Assembly (NCBI GenBank): GCA_040223615.1
Contig: JAVKFY010000035.1
Span: forward strand, 1-19,075
Length of the DNA stretch: 19,075 nt
Direction: 5' to 3'
From: JAVKFY01 sp040223615
Lineage (GTDB): Bacteria; Pseudomonadota; Alphaproteobacteria; GCA-2731375
Part shown: positions 6,357 to 13,975 of the stretch, piece after piece
How the letters are laid out: each line of letters begins with the position of its first letter
Numbering within the stretch: position 1 is the first letter of the stretch
The notes under the pieces: generated by a model
The model's input: only the letters and a program-made list of their open reading frames with translations
What the model was told of the DNA's origin: nothing
Databases searched by the model: none
Position numbers and translations under genes: made by a program

Positions 6357-7505
6357 ATGCGTTTCGCCGATCTGCGTTCGGTCTATGTCGTCGGCATCGG
6401 GCTGTCGCGCTACCAGCCGTTGAGCGAAACGCCCTATGTCGCGCTGGGATTGGCGGCGGTGCGCCAGGCGCTGAGCGATGCTGGCCTGGCCTGGCCGGCG
6501 GTCGACGCGGCGTATGTCGGCTCGGCGGTGTTGGGGGTGGCGCCGGGGCGTACCATGCTGCGCCACCTCGGCACCACCGGCATCAGCCTGACCCAAGTCG
6601 AGAACGCCTCGGCAACCGGCAGCTCCACGGTCCGCCTGGCGTGTCTCGACGTCGCCTCGGGCGAGAGCGAGGTGGCGCTGGCGCTCGGTATCGACAAGCC
6701 CGGCAGCGCGCTGAACCTGGCGCCGTCGAAGAACGGGGTTCCGCGTCTGGTCGGCCCCGGCCTCCCGTTCGCCGCCAGCTTCGGCATCATGGCCGACGCC
6801 TACCTGAAGGAGCGCGGCGCCAAGCCTGACGTGCTCGCCGCCGTCGCCGCCAAGAACCACAGCAACGGCGCCAGGAACCCCTACGCCCATTTCCAGACCC
6901 CCCGCACCGTGGAGGAGGTGATGGCGGCGCCCGCCATCGCCGGCGTGCTGACGCGGCTGCAATGTTGTCCATTCGATGAGGGCGCCGCGGCGGTGCTGAT
7001 CGCCAGCGCCGACGCCCTGAAGCGCCACGGCCTCGACCCGAAACGGGCGGTCAAGGTGCTGAGTTCGGTTTCCACTTCCGAACGCGCGCTACCCGGGGAC
7101 CAGTGGCCGGTGGTCGAACTGACTCGCGAAACCACCGCGAAGACCCTTGGCGAGGCCGGCGTCGACGCCAAGGACATCGACCTGGTCGAGTTGCACGACG
7201 CCTTCTCGGTGGAGGAGCTGTTCTACGTCGAGGCGATGGGCCTGTGCCCGCCCGGCGAGGGCGGTGCCTGGACCCTGGCCGGCCGCACCGGCATCGGCGG
7301 CGACGTCTGCATCTCCGCCTCGGGCGGCCTGATCGCCATGGGACACCCCTTTGGCCCCACGGGTGCCGGCCAGGTCTGCGAGCTCACCCGCCAGCTACGC
7401 GGCGAGGCCGGCGACCGCCAGCACCCCAACCATCGCTTCGGCCTGGCCCACATGGTCGGCGTCGGCCAGGTCTGCGTCATGCATGCCTTGCAGGCGCCGG
7501 ACTGA
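6357..7505 (+). CDS. SCP-x/Ltp2-type thiolase-fold protein with Ser in place of the nucleophilic Cys
   Basis: This 382-aa protein has the thiolase fold of the sterol-carrier/lipid-transfer group. Recognisable parts are the N-terminal loop LTQVENASATGSS (78-90), VELHDAFSVEELFYVEAMGL in the NEAF region, GGLIAMGHPFGPTG with the active-site His, and a C-terminal HMVGVGQVCV. In thiolases the first loop reads ENAC; here codon 85 (TCG, 6609-6611) gives Ser. The C-terminal CxGGG Cys motif is also absent. Ordinary thiolysis or condensation is therefore unlikely. Cys-less homologues such as Ltp2 act as acyl-CoA aldolases together with a DUF35 partner, so this protein may do the same (inference). The ATG has GGAGAG upstream. 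It diverges from the metZ operon and is followed by the LLM gene 43 bp downstream, probably co-transcribed. Confidence 0.88.
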   Translation: MRFADLRSVYVVGIGLSRYQPLSETPYVALGLAAVRQALSDAGLAWPAVDAAYVGSAVLGVAPGRTMLRHLGTTGISLTQVENASATGSSTVRLACLDVASGESEVALALGIDKPGSALNLAPSKNGVPRLVGPGLPFAASFGIMADAYLKERGAKPDVLAAVAAKNHSNGARNPYAHFQTPRTVEEVMAAPAIAGVLTRLQCCPFDEGAAAVLIASADALKRHGLDPKRAVKVLSSVSTSERALPGDQWPVVELTRETTAKTLGEAGVDAKDIDLVELHDAFSVEELFYVEAMGLCPPGEGGAWTLAGRTGIGGDVCISASGGLIAMGHPFGPTGAGQVCELTRQLRGEAGDRQHPNHRFGLAHMVGVGQVCVMHALQAPD

Positions 7506-7548
7506 TCCGCGCTACACTGGTACGCAAAGGTGGCATGGAGATCAGCGG

Positions 7549-8829
7549 ATGCGGTTCGGAATCTTCTACGAGTTCCAGTTGCCCAAGCCCTGGGGCGAGC
7601 GCGACGAATACAACCTGTTCAAGGAAGGCCTGGCGCAGATCGAGCTCGCCGACCAGCTCGGCTACGACTACGCCTGGGAGGTCGAGCACCACTTCCTGGA
7701 CGAGTATTCGCACGGCTCGGCGCCGGAAGTGTTCCTGGCCCATGCCGCCGCGCGGACCAAGAATATCCGCCTCGGCCACGGCATCCGCCAGGTGATCCCG
7801 CACTACAACCACCCCGCGCGCACCGCGGAGGGCATCGCCACGCTCGACCTGCTGTCCGATGGCCGCGTCGACTTCGGCATCGGCGAGGGCGCGACCCGGC
7901 TGGAGCTCGGCGGCTTCGGCATTCCGGCCAAGCGCAAGCGCGCGCTGGCGCTGGAGTCGGCCGAGCAGATCGCCAACATGATGGTGATGGAGCCCTATCC
8001 CGGCTTCGAAGGCGAGGGCTTTCAGATGCCGTGCCGCAACGTGCTGCCGAAGCCGTTGCAGAAGCCGCACCCGCCGATGTGGATGGCCTGCACCAACCGC
8101 GACACCATCAAGGTCGCGGCGCAGAAGGGCCTGGGCGTGCTCGGCTTCTCCTTCCTCGATCCGGAGGAGGCCAAGGCCTGGGCCGATATCTACTACGGCA
8201 TCATCAAGTCCGACGAGTGCGTGCCGCTGGGCCACCGGGTCAACGCCAACATCGCCATGGTCTCCGGCTTCTCGATCCACCACGACGAGGCCGAGGCGAT
8301 CCGCCGCGGCCAGGAGGGCTTCGAGTTCTTCGCCTACGCCCTGCAGACCCTGGTCGCCAAGGACAACATCCCCGGGCGCGGCAACATCTGGGGCGAATTC
8401 CAGGCCAAGCGCGGCGACCGATCCGACAAGCTGATCGCCGCCGCGCTGGACGGCAACCGCAACCTGATCCGCACGCCAGGCATCGGCACGCCGGACCAGA
8501 TGCGCGGCCACCTGAAGGAATTCCAGGAGGTCGGCGTCGACCAGGTGGTGTTCATGCAGCAGTGCGGGCGCAACAAGCACGACGACATCTGCGCCTCGCT
8601 GCAGATGTTCGCCGACGAGGTGATGGGCGACTTCAAGGCCGACGTGGAGGAGCGCGAGGCCAGGAAGGCCAAGGAACTGGCGCCCTATATCGAGGCCGCG
8701 CTGGCCCGCCGGCCGCCGCTGCGCCAGATGGAGGAGCACGAGATCCCGGTGGTCCGTGCCTCGGTCGACACCGCGCTGGTCAACCAGTCGACCAAGCTGG
8801 TCGAGGAAAGCGCCGCCGGCGACGATTGA
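7549..8829 (+). CDS. LLM class flavin-dependent monooxygenase (luciferase-like)
   Basis: This 426-aa protein begins MRFGIFYEFQLP and has the bacterial-luciferase TIM-barrel signature: WEVEHHFLDEYSH (about 43-55), the IRLGHGIRQV strand, and DLLSDGRVDFGIGEGA. Members use reduced FMN and oxygen to oxygenate small organic substrates, and need a separate flavin reductase. The C-terminal third extends beyond the core barrel, as in the longer alphaproteobacterial members annotated near catabolic acyl-CoA genes. The ATG at 7549 has GGAG 8 nt upstream; an in-frame extension to 7351 overlaps the thiolase gene and is rejected. Only 7 bp separate it from the VOC gene. The substrate is unknown. The neighbours suggest degradation of an oxygenated or cyclic compound. 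Confidence 0.9.
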   Translation: MRFGIFYEFQLPKPWGERDEYNLFKEGLAQIELADQLGYDYAWEVEHHFLDEYSHGSAPEVFLAHAAARTKNIRLGHGIRQVIPHYNHPARTAEGIATLDLLSDGRVDFGIGEGATRLELGGFGIPAKRKRALALESAEQIANMMVMEPYPGFEGEGFQMPCRNVLPKPLQKPHPPMWMACTNRDTIKVAAQKGLGVLGFSFLDPEEAKAWADIYYGIIKSDECVPLGHRVNANIAMVSGFSIHHDEAEAIRRGQEGFEFFAYALQTLVAKDNIPGRGNIWGEFQAKRGDRSDKLIAAALDGNRNLIRTPGIGTPDQMRGHLKEFQEVGVDQVVFMQQCGRNKHDDICASLQMFADEVMGDFKADVEEREARKAKELAPYIEAALARRPPLRQMEEHEIPVVRASVDTALVNQSTKLVEESAAGDD

Positions 8830-8836
8830 GGCCGCG

Positions 8837-9238
8837 ATGCCCGCCCGGCCAGTCCGCGCCGCCCCGGTGCTCCAGGTCGCCGACGTGGCGGCTTCGGCAC
8901 AATGGTATCGCGACCGGCTCGGCTTCGAGATTGGCGGCATGTGGGGCGAGCCGCCGGCCTTCGCCATCGTCGGCCGTGGCCCGGTGACGATCTTCCTCGA
9001 CGCCTCGCGCGCCGGTGCCGATGCGCCGTTGCCGCTGAACCAGCACTGGGCCGCCTACGTCTATGTCGACGACATGGCGGCCCTGATCGAGGAAATGAAG
9101 CACCGTGACGCGGAAATCCTGCGCGGGCCGGAGGACGCACCCTACGGCTGTCGCGAGATCGACGTGCGCGACCGCGACGGGCACATGATCTGTTTCGCGC
9201 AGGACCTGCAACCGGGACCTGAGGGGCCGGGCCTGTAG
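8837..9238 (+). CDS. VOC superfamily (glyoxalase/bleomycin-resistance-like) protein
   Basis: This 133-aa single-module vicinal-oxygen-chelate protein has the APVLQVADVAASAQWYRDRL start, the GPVTIFLDAS strand, HWAAYVYVDDM at the beginning of the second half, and the REIDVRDRDGHMICF end typical of the fold. A His in HWAAYVYV and a Glu in REIDV are in positions usual for metal ligands. Members are lyases, isomerases, dioxygenases or drug-binding proteins, and the activity here is not readable. The ATG at 8837 lies 7 bp after the LLM stop, so it is the third gene of a thiolase-LLM-VOC run. An upstream in-frame ATG (8756) lies inside the LLM gene. It ends 64 bp before the tRNA. Confidence 0.85.
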   Translation: MPARPVRAAPVLQVADVAASAQWYRDRLGFEIGGMWGEPPAFAIVGRGPVTIFLDASRAGADAPLPLNQHWAAYVYVDDMAALIEEMKHRDAEILRGPEDAPYGCREIDVRDRDGHMICFAQDLQPGPEGPGL

Positions 9239-9302
9239 CGCTTGCTTGCGCGCCCGGTGTGTGGCAGGTTCCGGCCGCTTTCGCGACGTCAGCGCGAACG
9301 GG

Positions 9303-9377
9303 GCCGCCGTAGCTCAGGGGTAGAGCACGCCCTTGGTAAGGGCGGGGTCGGGTGTTCAATTCACCCCGGCGGCACCA
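9303..9377 (+). tRNA. tRNA-Thr (anticodon GGT), CCA encoded
   Basis: The cloverleaf is complete. Acceptor GCCGCCG (9303-9309) pairs with CGGCGGC (9367-9373), and the discriminator A is followed by an encoded CCA (9375-9377). The anticodon stem CGCCC/GGGCG encloses loop TTGGTAA, with GGT at 9335-9337. The T arm is GGGTG-TTCAATT-CACCC. It reads ACC/ACT threonine codons. Confidence 0.97.
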
Positions 9378-9436
9378 CTTCCCATATGTTCTTGAACCGG
9401 GTGCGGCATCGACCCGTCCGCCTGGATGTCTGCTAA

Positions 9437-9459
9437 CCTCCGTCGACGGATGACGGAGG
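9437..9459 (+). promoter_or_regulatory. Hairpin that buries the Shine-Dalgarno of the PPOX gene
   Basis: CCTCCGTC (9437-9444) is the exact complement of GACGGAGG (9452-9459) with a 7-nt loop. The GGAGG at 9455-9459 is the ribosome site of the ATG at 9465, so the folded RNA would hide it. Confidence 0.5.
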
Positions 9460-9464
9460 CACGG

Positions 9465-10115
9465 ATGAGCAGGCTTTACGGCGACGAGCATCGGGCGTTT
9501 CAGGATCGGTTCGGCAGCCGCAAGCTGGCCGACCGGTTGGAGCAGACCATCCTGCGCGACCATGTGAATGGCCGCGACGCCGCGTGGATCGAGAGCCGCG
9601 ACTTCTTTTTCCTGTCCACCGTCGATCACCAGGGCCGGCCGACCGTGTCGCACAAGGGCGGCGGTGTCGGGCTGGTCAAGGTGGTCGACGAGCACACGCT
9701 GGCGTTTCCCAGCTACGACGGCAACGGCATGTACTTCTCGATGGGCAACATCGCCGGCACGCCCGCTGTCGGCATGCTGTTCATCGACTTCGAGTCGCCG
9801 CACCGGCTGCGCGTACAGGGCGAGGCCACCATCGACCTGGACGATCCGCTGCTGGCGAACTGGCCGGGCGCCGACCTGGTGGCGCGGGTCAAGGTCACCG
9901 AGCTGTTCGTGAACTGCCCGCGCTACATCCATCGCTACCGGCGAGTCGCCGCGTCCAAATACGTCCCCGACGCGGCCGGCGAAGCGCCGGCACCGGCCTG
10001 GAAGCGGGTCGACGGGCTGCAGGACGCGCTGCGCGACCGCGACGTCGGCAATATCGAGGGCGAGACCATCGACCGCCGCGCCTACCAGGACCTTCTGGAC
10101 AAGGGCGACGGCTGA
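9465..10115 (+). CDS. Pyridoxamine 5'-phosphate oxidase-family flavoprotein
   Basis: This 216-aa protein has the split-barrel FMN-binding fold. A DFFFLSTVDHQGRPTVSHKG strand-turn-strand (about 45-64) is diagnostic. It is followed by LAFPSYDGNGMYFSMGNIAG, MLFIDFESPHRLRVQGEA and a C-terminal CPRYIHRY segment. It is longer than plain PPOX-like proteins, having an N-terminal helix (MSRLYGDEHRAFQDRFGSRK) and an acidic tail, as in the family often named pyridoxamine 5'-phosphate oxidase family or MSMEG-type flavin reductases. True PNP oxidase (PdxH) activity is not implied. The start at ATG 9465 is chosen for GGAGG at 9455-9459; ATGs at 9426 and 9450 have no such site. It begins 87 bp after the tRNA and converges on the methyltransferase gene with a 9-bp gap. 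Confidence 0.87.
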   Translation: MSRLYGDEHRAFQDRFGSRKLADRLEQTILRDHVNGRDAAWIESRDFFFLSTVDHQGRPTVSHKGGGVGLVKVVDEHTLAFPSYDGNGMYFSMGNIAGTPAVGMLFIDFESPHRLRVQGEATIDLDDPLLANWPGADLVARVKVTELFVNCPRYIHRYRRVAASKYVPDAAGEAPAPAWKRVDGLQDALRDRDVGNIEGETIDRRAYQDLLDKGDG

Positions 10116-10124
10116 GCCGGCGAC

Positions 10125-10805
10125 CTACGGTCCGGACGGCTTGCGGCACTCCAGCGCGACCTCGGCGCCGCTCACCGGGTCGACGAAGCGGGTCGGATCC
10201 TCGACTTCGGCGAAAGCCTCAAGATCGCTGTCGCCGAACGCGCAGCGCCGGACAGCGGCGAAGCCGGCCTGTTCGAGCTCCAGCCGCATCGCGTGCTCGT
10301 CATACATCCACTGATGCTCGCTGTTGCCGAGCGCGCTGACCAGGCGCCGGGCCAGCGAGCCGCCGGCGGCCCGCTCGCGCCCGAGCCCGGTCTGGCGCAG
10401 GAAGTCGTGCGCCGCCGACGGGCTGTCGCTGTCCATGTAGGCCTGGCACCGCGACTTCAGGTCCGGGACGATCACGCGGAACCGGCCGCCCGGCTTCAAC
10501 GCGATCAGGATGTTGCCCAGCGCCGCACGCATCTGCGCCAGCGGCATGTGTTCCAGCACATGCGAGCAGTAGACCGCGTCGGCCGAGCCCGGCGCGACGA
10601 TCGGCTCGCGGGTGATGTCGCCGTAGCGCGCGTCGGCCGGAAACCGCGTCGCGTTGCGGGTGTAGAGCTTGCCGATGACCGGCAGCCGCTCGAACCGCAA
10701 CGTCGGGCTGGCATCGACATTCAGCCACGACGGACCGGTTTGCATGCCGCAACCGACATGCAGCAGCACTTCGCGGCTAGCCGACCCCCGGTCTCGATGT
10801 TGCAA
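10125..10805 (-). CDS. Class I SAM-dependent methyltransferase
   Basis: This protein of about 226 aa has the glycine motif I LLHVGCG (14-20), an acidic post-motif strand WLNVDAS, AVYCSHVLEHMP (78-88), and LKPGGRFRVIVPDL (103-116), all typical of the Methyltransf_11 group. A C-terminal ECR region carries the KPSGP end. Proteins with this HVLEHM...LKPGG..RVIVPDL pattern are often found with polysaccharide or lipid modification genes, but none is adjacent here. The start is uncertain: the frame opens with TTG at 10805 and has no strong ribosome site, so another start may be used. It converges with the PPOX gene. The substrate is unknown. Confidence 0.82.
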   Translation of the reverse strand: MQHRDRGSASREVLLHVGCGMQTGPSWLNVDASPTLRFERLPVIGKLYTRNATRFPADARYGDITREPIVAPGSADAVYCSHVLEHMPLAQMRAALGNILIALKPGGRFRVIVPDLKSRCQAYMDSDSPSAAHDFLRQTGLGRERAAGGSLARRLVSALGNSEHQWMYDEHAMRLELEQAGFAAVRRCAFGDSDLEAFAEVEDPTRFVDPVSGAEVALECRKPSGP

Positions 10806-11003
10806 ACCGAAACAACCTGACGAACAACGCCGGCGACGATGGCCGGCACGGTGGCGAGGTTATCCCATCGAAGCCGGCGCCGGTCCAGCCCGGCCCGCAC
10901 CGCCGGCCCGGTACGCATCGGCCCGCGCCCGCCCGCCCGCATACGCGGACGCCACAACTCTCCAGGTGGCCAGGTTGGGAAGCAGGCCGATGCGATCTCG
11001 CGG

Positions 11004-12389
11004 TCAGCCGATCAGGAAGTCGACCGGGGCAAGTTCGTCCGCGGTGACGCCGGTCAGGGTCACCGTCGTGTTGGCGACACCGTCGGCGGTCACCACCACG
11101 CCGGCATCCGAGTCGGTCAACAGTACGTCGGCGAACGTCTCCGCGCCGACGAGCACGATCTGGTCCTCGCCCGGCGTGAAGTCGGTGATGACGTTGTCGC
11201 CGTGCTCGGCGCCGAACACGAACAGGTCGGCATCGTCGCCGCCGGTCATCGTGTCGTTGGCGCTGCCGCCGATGATGGTGTCGTTGCCGGCCCCGCCGAA
11301 CAGCGAGTCCTGGCCCTGCATGCCGAGCAACTGGTCGTCGCCATTGCCGCCGAACAGCAGGTCCTGGCCGCCCTGGCCGCGCAGCACGTCGTCGCCGTCA
11401 CCGCCGAACAGCTGGTCGGCGCCGGAGTTGCCGTTCAGGCCGTCGCTGTCGTCGCCGCCCTCGATCGAATCGTCGAGCGCGCCGCCGAACACGGTGTCGG
11501 CGCCGATGTCGCCGTCGATGGTGTCGTTGCCCTGCTGCCCGCGCAGGGTATCGTCGCCCTCGTCGCCGATCAGCCGGTCATTGCCGTTGTTGCCGTTGAT
11601 GCGGTCGTTGCCCTGGCCGCCGCGCAGCTCGTCGTCGCCGTCCAGCCCATACTGTCGGTCGTTGCCGCGCCCGCCATTGGAGCGGTCGTTGCCGCCGCCG
11701 GTGATCACCAGGTTGTCGTCGTCGTCGCCGTCGACATCGTCGTCATCGTTGCCGCCGACCATCACGGTCTCGCCGTCGTTCCCCTGGGCGCCGAACAGGC
11801 GCGGCGCGCCGTCGGGCGACTCGAACAAGACGAACTCGCCGTTGACGACGATCTTCTGGTCTTCGATACCGTCGTCGTCGAGGTCGATCAGGATGTGGGT
11901 ATTGCCGCCGTCGACCTGATAGCGAACCTGCGTCCGCTCGCCGGCGCCGGCGGGGAAATCATCGGTGCCGATGAAGTCGAAATCGCCGAAGGCGGACAGG
12001 TCGATGGCGTCGCGCCCGGAGAGGTCGGTTATCGTGTCTTCGCTCTCCAGGGTATCGGGATCGTCGTCCGGTTCGGCGACCGGCGCGAAGAAGAAGAGAT
12101 CGTTGCCGTTGCCGCCGGTCAGCTCGTCGTCGCCGTCCCCGTCGGTCAGTTCGTCGACGCCGTTGCCGCCTTCGACCGTGTCGTCGCCGTCACCGCCAAA
12201 CAGCGTATCCTTGCCGTTGCCGCCCGATACCGCGTCGTCGCCGGCGCCGCCGTCCACCGAATCCTTGCCGTTATCGCCCGACAGGTCGTCGTTACCATCC
12301 CCACCGACGATGGTGTCGTCGCCGTTGCCGCCGCTGTAGCTCTCGCCGCCGTCGCCGAGCACCGTGTCGTCGCTCTGATTCGTACCCAT
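11004..12389 (-). CDS. Two-module RTX (hemolysin-type) calcium-binding protein
   Basis: This 461-aa, very Asp/Gly-rich acidic protein is built of nonapeptide GGxGxDxLx repeats that bind Ca2+ in a parallel beta-roll. Repeats fill residues about 10-97 and again about 205-385. Each block ends with a cap of the form DLFxF...DxITDxxxxxDxIxL (97-131 and 388-413). Between them is a serralysin C-domain-like segment, FIGTDDFPAGAGERTQVRYQ (139-158) with LIDLDDDGIED. It has no signal peptide, and the C-terminal 75 residues resemble a type I secretion target region, so secretion by an ABC-type system is expected; none is encoded here. No enzymatic domain is seen. ATG 12389 is preferred over GTG 12395 because AGG lies 8 nt upstream. 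The DNA is rich in GTCGTCGCC repeats as a consequence. Confidence 0.92.
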   Translation of the reverse strand: MGTNQSDDTVLGDGGESYSGGNGDDTIVGGDGNDDLSGDNGKDSVDGGAGDDAVSGGNGKDTLFGGDGDDTVEGGNGVDELTDGDGDDELTGGNGNDLFFFAPVAEPDDDPDTLESEDTITDLSGRDAIDLSAFGDFDFIGTDDFPAGAGERTQVRYQVDGGNTHILIDLDDDGIEDQKIVVNGEFVLFESPDGAPRLFGAQGNDGETVMVGGNDDDDVDGDDDDNLVITGGGNDRSNGGRGNDRQYGLDGDDELRGGQGNDRINGNNGNDRLIGDEGDDTLRGQQGNDTIDGDIGADTVFGGALDDSIEGGDDSDGLNGNSGADQLFGGDGDDVLRGQGGQDLLFGGNGDDQLLGMQGQDSLFGGAGNDTIIGGSANDTMTGGDDADLFVFGAEHGDNVITDFTPGEDQIVLVGAETFADVLLTDSDAGVVVTADGVANTTVTLTGVTADELAPVDFLIG

Positions 12390-12395
12390 AGCCAC

Positions 12396-12553
12396 ACCTA
12401 TTGAGTTGCATCCGTCATCGCGGAACTTGGAACCAACGTAGGTGATTGAACGTGTCGGCGATCACGTTGTTGCCCGACATGGTCCATATGACCGACCGCG
12501 CACGGCAATGCCACGGCGCGCCACTTATTGCCACAACCGCCGGCCCAAATGAA
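12396..12553. other. Intergenic region upstream of the RTX gene
   Basis: This 158-bp stretch lies between two minus-strand genes and is less GC-rich than its surroundings. It must hold the RTX promoter. I see no clear sigma-70 pair and no intrinsic terminator for the TAXI gene. Confidence 0.4.
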
Positions 12554-13936
12554 CTAATCCGGGCTAAGTCGTTGTCGGATATAGTTTATATGCAGCCGCA
12601 GCGCGTAAACCGCGTCGGCATAGGCGATCCCGACATGCTGTCCGGCGACTTCCGCCTCGATCCGGTTCAGCGCCGCCAGCGCCGCGCCGTTACCGAGCCG
12701 GTCCTCGGCCCGGTCGAGTTCGACGCGCGCGATCTCGCGATACCAGCGGTTGATCTGGCCGCGCATGCGCCATTGGTAGATCGGCGGCAGGATACGCATC
12801 AGCGGGATCGCCAGCGTCAGCAGCGGGATCAGCAGGATCACCATCCGGTCCAGGAAGCTGGCCACCCAGAACGGCATGTAGCGCTGCAGGATCGGCACGC
12901 CGCGCTCGTAATAGCGCCGCGCGTCGTCATGCAGCGCCGGCTCCAGGTGGGTCGGCGCCGGGAACTCGCCGGCGGCCTCGAACAGCCCGCCGGGCTGATG
13001 CACTTCGTCGGCCGCCTGCAGCAGCAACGATACAAGTGCCGGATGCAGGCTCGGCCCGGCGATCAGGCTGGCCACCGGCGCCACCAGGTGCACGTCCTCG
13101 CGCGGCAATTCACGCCCCAGGTCGATGGCGCCCTCGTGCAGCGTGACCGCGGAGAGGTACTCGAACCGCTGCGCGTAGCCGGCGGCCCGGTACATCGAGA
13201 TAACCCGGATGCCCTGCTCACGCAGCAGCCGTTGCACGTTGCCGGCGCGGACCGAGGCGACGTAGGCCACGGCGTCGACCTTGTCGGCCAGCAGCGCCTC
13301 GGCGGCGGCGGCGCCGGACAGGTCGCTGAGCTGCACCACTTCGCCATCCATCCCGTTGGCGCTGAGCAGGCGCAGCATCAGCGCCCGCGTACCGCTGCCC
13401 TCCGGCCCGATCGCGATCCTCTTGCCAGCCAGGTCGAGCAGCGAGCGTTGCGTCTGTTCGCCGCGATAGAACAGCCACAGCGGCTCGTAGAACAACGCAC
13501 CCAGGCTGGCGAGGTCGGGGTGTTCCTCCGGCCCCAGCACGCCGCCCTGAACCAGGGCCACGTCGGCGCCGCCCTCGCGCAACAGACCGACATTCTCGAC
13601 CGAGCCCTCGGTGCGGATCACCTCGAGCTCGACATTCTCGCGTTCGAGGATTTTCTTGTAGCGCTGCGCGAAGTCGTGATAGGCGCCGCCCGGCGCTCCG
13701 GTGGCGATGGTCAGGTGCGACGGCGGTGGCGGTTCGACGAAGCCTGACGCGATGCCGAACCCGAGCGCGACCACCAGCACGCCGCCGACGAAGGTCATCA
13801 CGCCCCGCAGGGTCACCGCCTTGAACAGCCATGGGCGCGGCGTGTGGTCGTCCTCGTCGTGCGCTCGTTCGGGTTCAGGTTCGGAAATCGACAACTCTCC
13901 CGCGCCAGCGGTGACAGGACGGATCGCTGTCGCCAT
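12554..13936 (-). CDS. Membrane-anchored TAXI-family TRAP solute-binding protein
   Basis: This 460-aa protein has a cytoplasmic acidic N-terminus (to about 40), a transmembrane helix (about 46-66, VMTFVGGVLVVALGFGIASG), and a periplasmic TAXI domain starting LTIATGAPGGAYHDFAQRYK (75-94). The TAXI domain continues with EVIRTEGSVENVGLLREGGADVALVQ-like segments and GPEGSGTRAL (178-187). A second transmembrane helix (about 363-385, MVILLIPLLTLAIPLMRILP) leads into a 75-residue cytoplasmic tail. Classical TAXI proteins are free periplasmic receptors for a DctQM-type permease. Here no permease is nearby and both ends are membrane-bound, so it may serve as a sensor or as part of another complex (inference). 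ATG 13936 is chosen because the extension to 14038 runs antisense into the GNAT gene. The starts of the two divergent genes are 39 bp apart. Confidence 0.87.
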   Translation of the reverse strand: MATAIRPVTAGAGELSISEPEPERAHDEDDHTPRPWLFKAVTLRGVMTFVGGVLVVALGFGIASGFVEPPPPSHLTIATGAPGGAYHDFAQRYKKILERENVELEVIRTEGSVENVGLLREGGADVALVQGGVLGPEEHPDLASLGALFYEPLWLFYRGEQTQRSLLDLAGKRIAIGPEGSGTRALMLRLLSANGMDGEVVQLSDLSGAAAAEALLADKVDAVAYVASVRAGNVQRLLREQGIRVISMYRAAGYAQRFEYLSAVTLHEGAIDLGRELPREDVHLVAPVASLIAGPSLHPALVSLLLQAADEVHQPGGLFEAAGEFPAPTHLEPALHDDARRYYERGVPILQRYMPFWVASFLDRMVILLIPLLTLAIPLMRILPPIYQWRMRGQINRWYREIARVELDRAEDRLGNGAALAALNRIEAEVAGQHVGIAYADAVYALRLHINYIRQRLSPD

Positions 13937-13975
13937 GATCGGGCCAACCCGTATCCCGATCAACCGGAGCGCGAC

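Noticed and set aside
9303..9377. tRNA-Thr as an integration (att) site of a genomic island
   Set aside because: No integrase and no repeated 3' tRNA fragment is seen in the window.
11200..12380. CRISPR array or tandem DNA repeat
   Set aside because: The GTCGTCGCC-type repetition follows the 27-nt (9-codon) RTX repeat and is degenerate; there are no spacers between fixed repeats.
10839..12404. 521-aa plus-strand ORF opposite the RTX gene
   Set aside because: Its Val/Ala-rich periodic sequence is the antisense image of Asp/Gly RTX repeats; the minus frame has true RTX motifs and a cap.
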